DNA of 64,000 bases from Hymenobacter aquaticus (GTDB lineage: Bacteria; Bacteroidota; Bacteroidia; Cytophagales; Hymenobacteraceae): assembly GCF_004765605.1 (NCBI RefSeq), contig NZ_SRLC01000001.1, forward strand, positions 1,302,001 through 1,366,000, written 5' to 3'. The translations under genes were made by a program, and so were the position numbers. Positions 59,268 through 64,000 of this stretch are shown here, piece by piece. Below the pieces are notes generated by a model. It was not told where the DNA came from and did no database searches. It saw only the letters and a list, made by a program, of their open reading frames with translations. Every line of letters starts with the position of its first letter. The stretch's first letter is position 1.

Positions 59268-60473
59268 ATGACGACTGCCTCCTCTCCTTCGCCCGAACCC
59301 ACCACCGCTCCGGCTGCCGAACAGGAGCCGTTGGTCGAAGCCCCGCTCACCGGTATTTCCGACCGCGCCGCCACCCAGCAGGCCCGCGAGCAGCAGGTGG
59401 GCCAGCGGCCCGGCACGCTCACCATCCGGGAAGGCTCCTTGCCCCCGCGCCTGTTCCTGATTTCGTACAGCGCCCATTTCTTCGCCGAGCAGGAATACCA
59501 CAGCTACGAGGAGCTGTGGGCCTACTACCAGGCCCACCCCGACCTGAAGCACTGGCTCGACGTGCGCGGCTACAACAACCTGGCCCTGATGCAGCGCCTG
59601 ATGCAGGATTTCGGGATTCACCCCCTGCACATGGAAGACGTGCTGGGCGACTACCAGCGGGCCAAAGTGGACGTGTTCGACGACAACCGTCTGTTTCTGG
59701 TCTCGCGCATGACCGACTTCACCGCCCAGCTGGAAATCGACGACGACCAGCTTTCCCTGGTGACGGGCTCCAACTTCGTGGTTTCCTTTCAGGACGACTA
59801 CGACGACTGCCTCGACTCGGTGCGCAACCGCCTGCGCTCGGGCTTCACCATGATCCGGCACAAGTCGCCGATCTACCTGGCCTACGCCCTCACCGACGTA
59901 GTGCTCGACCACTACTACCCCACCATGGCCGCCATCGGCGACTACATCGAGATTCTGGAAGACCGGATTTTCAACGGGCGGCCCAACCGCCGGCTGCTCA
60001 GCCGCATTCTGCAGATGAAGAAGGACATCGTGCGCTTCCGGCGGCTGGTGTACCCCGAGCGGGAAAAGATTGCCGAAATCCTGCGCCTGCCCGAAAACGT
60101 GGTGCCCGAGGAAACCAAGGTCTTCTTCAAGGACTGCTACGACCACGCCATTCAGGCCATGGACCTGGCCGAGAGCTACCGCGAATCCATCAGCAGCCTG
60201 ATGGACCTCTACCTCTCCGACCAAAGCAACCGCATGAACGAGGTCATGAAAGTGCTGACCATCATCAGCAGCATCTTCATTCCCCTGAGCTTCGTGGTGG
60301 GCCTCTACGGCATGAATTTCCAGCGCGAAAACCCCGACGGCACCATCAACCACCTCAACATGCCCGAGCTGTACGAACCCTGGGGCTACCCCGCCCTGCT
60401 GGGTTTGCTGGCCCTCATCGTGGCCGGCCAACTGATTTATTTCTACCGCAAAGGCTGGCTGACGAACAGATAA
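59268..60473 (+). CDS. corA: CorA-type magnesium/cobalt transporter
   Basis: CorA is a pentameric divalent-cation channel. The 401-residue protein has a Pro/Glu-rich N-terminus, an alpha/beta cytoplasmic domain (about 50-240), long stalk helices, and two C-terminal membrane segments. The selectivity motif YGMNF is near 347, preceded by IFIPLSFVVGL. The basic sphincter of the last helix (YRKGWLTNR) is present. ATG 59268 is the first methionine after the upstream terminator and AT-rich region. Confidence 0.93.
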   Translation: MTTASSPSPEPTTAPAAEQEPLVEAPLTGISDRAATQQAREQQVGQRPGTLTIREGSLPPRLFLISYSAHFFAEQEYHSYEELWAYYQAHPDLKHWLDVRGYNNLALMQRLMQDFGIHPLHMEDVLGDYQRAKVDVFDDNRLFLVSRMTDFTAQLEIDDDQLSLVTGSNFVVSFQDDYDDCLDSVRNRLRSGFTMIRHKSPIYLAYALTDVVLDHYYPTMAAIGDYIEILEDRIFNGRPNRRLLSRILQMKKDIVRFRRLVYPEREKIAEILRLPENVVPEETKVFFKDCYDHAIQAMDLAESYRESISSLMDLYLSDQSNRMNEVMKVLTIISSIFIPLSFVVGLYGMNFQRENPDGTINHLNMPELYEPWGYPALLGLLALIVAGQLIYFYRKGWLTNR

Positions 60474-60482
60474 GGCCCTTTC

Positions 60483-60884
60483 CTACTGACACGTAATGGG
60501 CGGCCCAACGGGCAGCCGAAAGTTTATTTCGAGCGAGTCGCCCTGCCGAACTCTCACATGCCGGGTGATGACATCTGCGTAACCGATGTTGCGGGCACAA
60601 AAGTCGTAGCGGCCGGGAGCTGGCTGCCAATGAAAACTCCCCGTCGTGTCTGCCGAAACAATGTGCCTGCCAATTCGCAGAACACTTATTTTCAATGGCT
60701 CCGGCCTGTCAAAGCCGTATATTATCCCATATACCACTGGACCCGCAGCGGGGTCTTTACGCCTCAGCACCCGCACCTGATAGTTGTCGGCTTTTGCCGG
60801 GCGCGGGGCCACGGGACTGAACCCAGGCAGCCATTGGCTGAGGCTACCGAGTAGGCTTATTGCAAATAAAGTATAGCTCATCAT
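60483..60884 (-). CDS. Small secreted protein with carboxypeptidase-regulatory-like domain
   Basis: The 133-residue product has a signal peptide (MMSYTLFAISLLGSLSQWLP, cleavage uncertain) and a beta-sandwich-like stretch (VVYGIIYGFDRPEPLKISVLRI, TTGSFHWQPAPGRYDFCARNIGY) that resembles CarbopepD_reg or CNA-B domains. The gene is less GC-rich than its neighbours and has an in-frame second ATG at 60881. It converges on corA with only 9 bases between stops. Function is unknown. Confidence 0.65.
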   Translation of the reverse strand: MMSYTLFAISLLGSLSQWLPGFSPVAPRPAKADNYQVRVLRRKDPAAGPVVYGIIYGFDRPEPLKISVLRIGRHIVSADTTGSFHWQPAPGRYDFCARNIGYADVITRHVRVRQGDSLEINFRLPVGPPITCQ

Positions 60885-60914
60885 AGGGTGGTAATACTAG
60901 ATTCGGACCTGAAT

Positions 60915-63656
60915 TTAGTTCATTTTCAGATCCGTGCGGCGCAGCTCGTTGCCGATGACGCGGTAGAGGTGGTAGGTATTGGTGGCGGCGTCGTATTCCA
61001 GGCCCACGGTGGCGGTGCTGCTGTCGAAGGGCTGACCGCCCACCAGGCGGCCCCGGGCGTCGTAGATGTAGGCTTTGTGCGGGCCGGGCTCGGTGAGGAC
61101 GTAGGCGCTGCGGGCCGCGCCGAAGCTCAGGTACTGCACCGGCTTGGGGCCCGAGGTCAGGAAGCTCTGGCTGAGCACCTGCCGGCCCGTGGGCTCAAAC
61201 ACCGTGAGCCGGCCGCCGTCTTCCCGGGCCACCACGTAGCCGCGCTGGTTCTGGTCGGGCACCAACTGGAAGGTGGAGCTGCGGCTCCAGGTAGCCACCC
61301 GGGTGCGGGCCACGATGTCGCCGCTCAGGTTGAAGCTCACCCGCTCGCCGTGCTGGGTCACAACCGTCACGCGGGCCCGGCGCAGCGTAGCGCCGTTTTC
61401 CACGAAGCCGGCCGAGTGCAGCCGCGCCCCCACGCTGATGGGGAAGCCCGGGTACACGCTGCCCTGCTCGTCGTAGGCGTAGATGTAGCCGTTTTCGAGC
61501 AGCACCACGATGACGTCGCGCCCTCCCACCACTAGGTAGTGGGGCGGGGCGGCCAGGCCAAACTCCATGCGCTTGGGCTGCCAGCCGGGGAAAGCGCGGC
61601 CGTTGGTGTCGAACAAAAACAGGTTGCTACCCCCGCCACCCACCAGCAGGCGCGGCGCCGTGCGCCCACTACCCGGCGACACGGTCAGGGACGTGGCCTG
61701 CACGCTGTCGGGCAGGTGCAGCGGGAAGTTGGGCGCCGGCCGCCCGCCGTCATCGAGCAGGTGCACCTGGGTGGGCGTGGCAAACAGGTAGCCCGGGGCC
61801 GGCCCCGTCGTCAGGCGGCGAATGGGGCTGACCAGCGGCCCGGGCAACGAGTCGGACCAGGTCACCACGTTGTCGGGCGTGACGTAGTGCAGGGCCTGTT
61901 GGGCATCCTGCACCAGCACCCCCGGCAGCCGGGCCCCGGACACCGGCACCAGGAAAGGCACGCTGGTGAGCTGGGTTTTGAAGGCCAGGGCCCCGCCCGT
62001 GCCGTTGGCGGCCTGGGGCTTGGCCACGGCGGGCCCAATGGCGGGGTGGCGCAGCACCAGCTGGGTGAAATACTGGGCACCAGGCTCCCCTTCGTTGGCG
62101 GAAGGCACAAACTGCAGGGCAATCTGGGGAAAGCGCTGCAGCAGGGTTTCGTTGCGCAGCAGCCCGGCCCGCCGGTCTTCCACCAAGGCCCGCAGCAGCA
62201 CGTTCCAGCTGTTGCGCGTGTCAATCAGCACCCGCATGCGGGCCAGGGGCTGGGTTTCCTGCAGAAAGGCCACCTGCGTGGGCGAGCGGCTCCAGACCTC
62301 GCCGGCCGCCACGTCGGTCAGCCAGAGCCGCAGGGCCGCCGCATCCTCGCCAAACACCACGTAGTTGCCGACCTGCGCCACGGCCGGCGCACTGAAGCCC
62401 GTAAACAGGGAGCCCAGCAGCCGGGTGGGCAGCTCGGGTACGCCGGTCTGGTACATCTGGTAGGGCCCCACCCGCTCGAAGGCCGGACTCACGCCATTCA
62501 GCCGCCGCAGCTGCCCCAGCAGGGTGGCCACCTTCACCGGGGCCGCGCAGTAGGCCAGGGCCAGCTTGGCGGGCCGGATGCGGGCCGAGGGCGTGGCCAG
62601 GTAGCACAGAGCCGCTTCCTCGGTCAGCTGGGCGGCCAGGCTGTCGATCAGCGGGGCGGCCTGCTGGCCCAGCGAGTCGGCGGGCAGAGCAGCGGGGCGG
62701 GCGGCCCGCAGCACCTGCGCCCGGTCGAGCCCCAGGTGCACCAGGATGGCCGTGCGCAGGGAAAGCACCTCGGCCATGCGCAGGCGCTGGGCCGGCTGCA
62801 GGCGCAGGCGCTGGTGCAGGCTGCCCCGGGCCGTTTCGGGGTTGGCAAAGCCGTTGAGCACAACTTTGTTGCCGGCCAGCTTCAGCTCAAACTGCCCGTT
62901 GCGGGCCAGGCTGGTGGCGGCCACCACGCCGGGCTGGGCCTCGGCCCGGAAAAACACGTTCAGAAACTGCGGAATGCGCCGGTAGTTGATCAGCAGCGTA
63001 GCATCCACGTCCTTGAGTTGCAGGAAGTCGGTGCTCTGGAAATCGGCGGCTACGGACGGCAGCGAGGGGTGCAGCAGGCGCTGCACCACGGCTTCCACCA
63101 GCCCAGCGTTGGCACTCACGATAAGGTGGTTGCGGTAGTTGAAAAAGGTGATTCCCTCGCCGGTGGCCCGCTCCCGGATGTCGGTCAGCTGCTCGCCCTG
63201 GTAGTCGCGGATGCCGACCTGATAGCGCGGGTCGCGGCCCAGGCCATCGACCAGGGTGCGCACCTGCCGGTATTCGCGCACGCTCCCGATGGGCACCTGA
63301 AACAGCACGTCGAAGGTGTGCGGGGCGGTGACGTGCACCGAGGTCAGCACCTTTTTGGTGCCTAGAAACCGCAGCAGCGTGTTGCGCGTGCCCGTGATGC
63401 TGTCGACCAGCGTCACGTGCTCTTCCACCTGCTGGAAGTAGCGCACGGCCGTCAGATTGTCCCAGATCTGGGTTTCCTTCAGGTGGCGCACCAGCGTGGC
63501 ATGGTCGCGGGTGGCGGCCACAAACACGGCGTCGTCGGGCACCAGCGCCCAGGGGTCGACGGGCACGCGGGCCACGGCGCGGCGGTAGTACACATAGGAG
63601 CCGAGGGCCGAAACCAGCAGCAGGCCTATCAGAAACACCAGTAGCTTTTGCGACAT
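60915..63656 (-). CDS. Large membrane-anchored protein with DUF3352-like and propeller-like regions
   Basis: The 913-residue protein has one N-terminal membrane anchor (about 5-24). A long alpha/beta region (about 40-540) follows with VPDDAVFVAATRDHATLVRHLKET and repeated FLQLKDVDATLLINYR-like segments reminiscent of DUF3352. A C-terminal region (about 620-900) carries beta-propeller-like repeats (DTNGRAFPGWQPKR, DEQGSVYPGFPIS, RDGG/TVFEPTGRQVLSQ). The outer parts should face the periplasm. ATG 63656 is used because a -7 box lies at 63687-63694. I do not know its function. Confidence 0.75.
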   Translation of the reverse strand: MSQKLLVFLIGLLLVSALGSYVYYRRAVARVPVDPWALVPDDAVFVAATRDHATLVRHLKETQIWDNLTAVRYFQQVEEHVTLVDSITGTRNTLLRFLGTKKVLTSVHVTAPHTFDVLFQVPIGSVREYRQVRTLVDGLGRDPRYQVGIRDYQGEQLTDIRERATGEGITFFNYRNHLIVSANAGLVEAVVQRLLHPSLPSVAADFQSTDFLQLKDVDATLLINYRRIPQFLNVFFRAEAQPGVVAATSLARNGQFELKLAGNKVVLNGFANPETARGSLHQRLRLQPAQRLRMAEVLSLRTAILVHLGLDRAQVLRAARPAALPADSLGQQAAPLIDSLAAQLTEEAALCYLATPSARIRPAKLALAYCAAPVKVATLLGQLRRLNGVSPAFERVGPYQMYQTGVPELPTRLLGSLFTGFSAPAVAQVGNYVVFGEDAAALRLWLTDVAAGEVWSRSPTQVAFLQETQPLARMRVLIDTRNSWNVLLRALVEDRRAGLLRNETLLQRFPQIALQFVPSANEGEPGAQYFTQLVLRHPAIGPAVAKPQAANGTGGALAFKTQLTSVPFLVPVSGARLPGVLVQDAQQALHYVTPDNVVTWSDSLPGPLVSPIRRLTTGPAPGYLFATPTQVHLLDDGGRPAPNFPLHLPDSVQATSLTVSPGSGRTAPRLLVGGGGSNLFLFDTNGRAFPGWQPKRMEFGLAAPPHYLVVGGRDVIVVLLENGYIYAYDEQGSVYPGFPISVGARLHSAGFVENGATLRRARVTVVTQHGERVSFNLSGDIVARTRVATWSRSSTFQLVPDQNQRGYVVAREDGGRLTVFEPTGRQVLSQSFLTSGPKPVQYLSFGAARSAYVLTEPGPHKAYIYDARGRLVGGQPFDSSTATVGLEYDAATNTYHLYRVIGNELRRTDLKMN

Positions 63657-63686
63657 TACGCGGGTAACGGTGGGAAATGCGGGCGG

Positions 63687-63694
63687 CAAAAATA
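63687..63694 (-). promoter_or_regulatory. Candidate -7 box for the propeller protein
   Basis: TATTTTTG on the minus strand, 30 bases upstream of the ATG at 63656. Confidence 0.5.
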
Positions 63695-63941
63695 GCTATT
63701 CGCCGCCCAACTGCGCCGCTTGGGTCCGGGCTGGCCGCACGTGTACCCGCCCGCGGCTGTTTTCCGGGCGCACGGCGGGCACTTGGCGTAGCTGGTTACG
63801 CGCCGTGGGCCCGTAGCGTTCCGGTGGCGGGCTCAGCGGAGCCGACCAACTTGCGGGGCGGCAGCAGAAACCGGCGACCAGGCCTTATTCACTTATTCAT
63901 ATATCCGAGCACTTTACGTGCGGCCGGTGTGGGTCTGAATC

Positions 63942-63959
63942 GTATCTTGGGCAAGATAC
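63942..63959. promoter_or_regulatory. 8-bp-arm palindrome upstream of the last gene
   Basis: GTATCTTG, spacer GG, CAAGATAC: perfect arms, ending 14 bases before the ATG at 63974. Possible operator or hairpin; its position suggests control of that gene. Confidence 0.4.
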
Positions 63960-63973
63960 ACGCTTTCCCTGCC

Positions 63974-64000
63974 ATGCTCCGTCGTTGCTGCCTGCTGCTG
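63974..64000 (+). CDS. Start of a gene cut by the window end
   Basis: Nine codons from ATG 63974 read MLRRCCLLL, which looks like the start of a signal peptide or membrane segment. The rest is outside the window, so no function can be given. Confidence 0.4.

Larger units (their letters stand above)
63657..63973. other. Divergent intergenic region
   Basis: This 317-base region lies between the propeller protein and a partial plus-strand gene. It contains the minus-strand promoter box and the palindrome at 63942-63959. No small gene or RNA is evident in the GC-rich middle. Confidence 0.45.

Overview
This window is a chromosomal stretch from a high-GC member of the Bacteroidota, most likely a Hymenobacter or close relative. 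The signs are type IX secretion components (PorT- and PorE-like), Bacteroidota-type families (DUF2851, DUF5606, secreted TonB-domain proteins, fasciclin lipoprotein), promoters of the TAnnTTTG type, and strongly GC-rich coding sequence. No rRNA, tRNA, insertion sequence or CRISPR array was found. About sixty genes are supported, mostly conserved housekeeping functions in short transcription units.

Layout. Positions 1-8500 hold an envelope and division block on the minus strand: a partial Rossmann-like protein, a GT-C-like membrane protein translationally coupled to a DUF2851 protein, LolA, FtsK, and a second GT-C-like membrane protein. A 13-copy minisatellite (8638-8907) separates this from xerD and aroQ. 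Positions 10884-22713 carry a SerC-like aminotransferase, MarC, RNase HI, an acyltransferase, TrmN6, an ABC transporter pair, a saccharopine dehydrogenase-like enzyme, cytidine deaminase, a hydrolase, an SDR, PorT and UbiE. Positions 22842-35170 carry PorE-like OmpA, EngB, a TonB-domain protein, FBPase, aspartokinase, a Fur/PerR-like regulator with a peroxiredoxin, KdtA, RsgA, a fasciclin lipoprotein and a cyclophilin. Positions 35400-39160 are an accessory pocket: small orphan proteins, an XRE regulator beneath a 17-bp-arm palindrome, and an ATPase/HNH nuclease pair resembling the Septu (PtuAB) anti-phage system. Positions 39399-47711 have a MoxR-like ATPase and a VWA protein flanking a dihaem cytochrome c and a three-gene type-I-like export set whose ABC protein has no ATPase domain. 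Positions 48957-63656 hold an Ada-type repair protein, an acyl-ACP desaturase, a polysaccharide locus (two GT-C-like proteins, GT2, flippase, FemAB-like acyltransferase), an EamA transporter, CorA and a large lipid-anchored-looking propeller protein.

The most unusual content lies between genes. Hairpin elements have arms made of degenerate 8-nt words; three of them (near 12000, 19660, 32630) share a conserved centre around TGCGCAAAATGCGCCA. One such element is nested around another repeat (10486-10850), one is a perfect 38-bp-arm hairpin touching the rnhA start (12631-12715), and one sits inside the signal-peptide region of a tolC homologue. At 56750-56973 six different 14-bp palindromes recur at exactly 42-bp spacing with conserved spacers. 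Several dispersed palindromic repeats fill gaps next to stop codons.

All functional calls rest on reading the translated sequence and recalled family features. No database search was possible.
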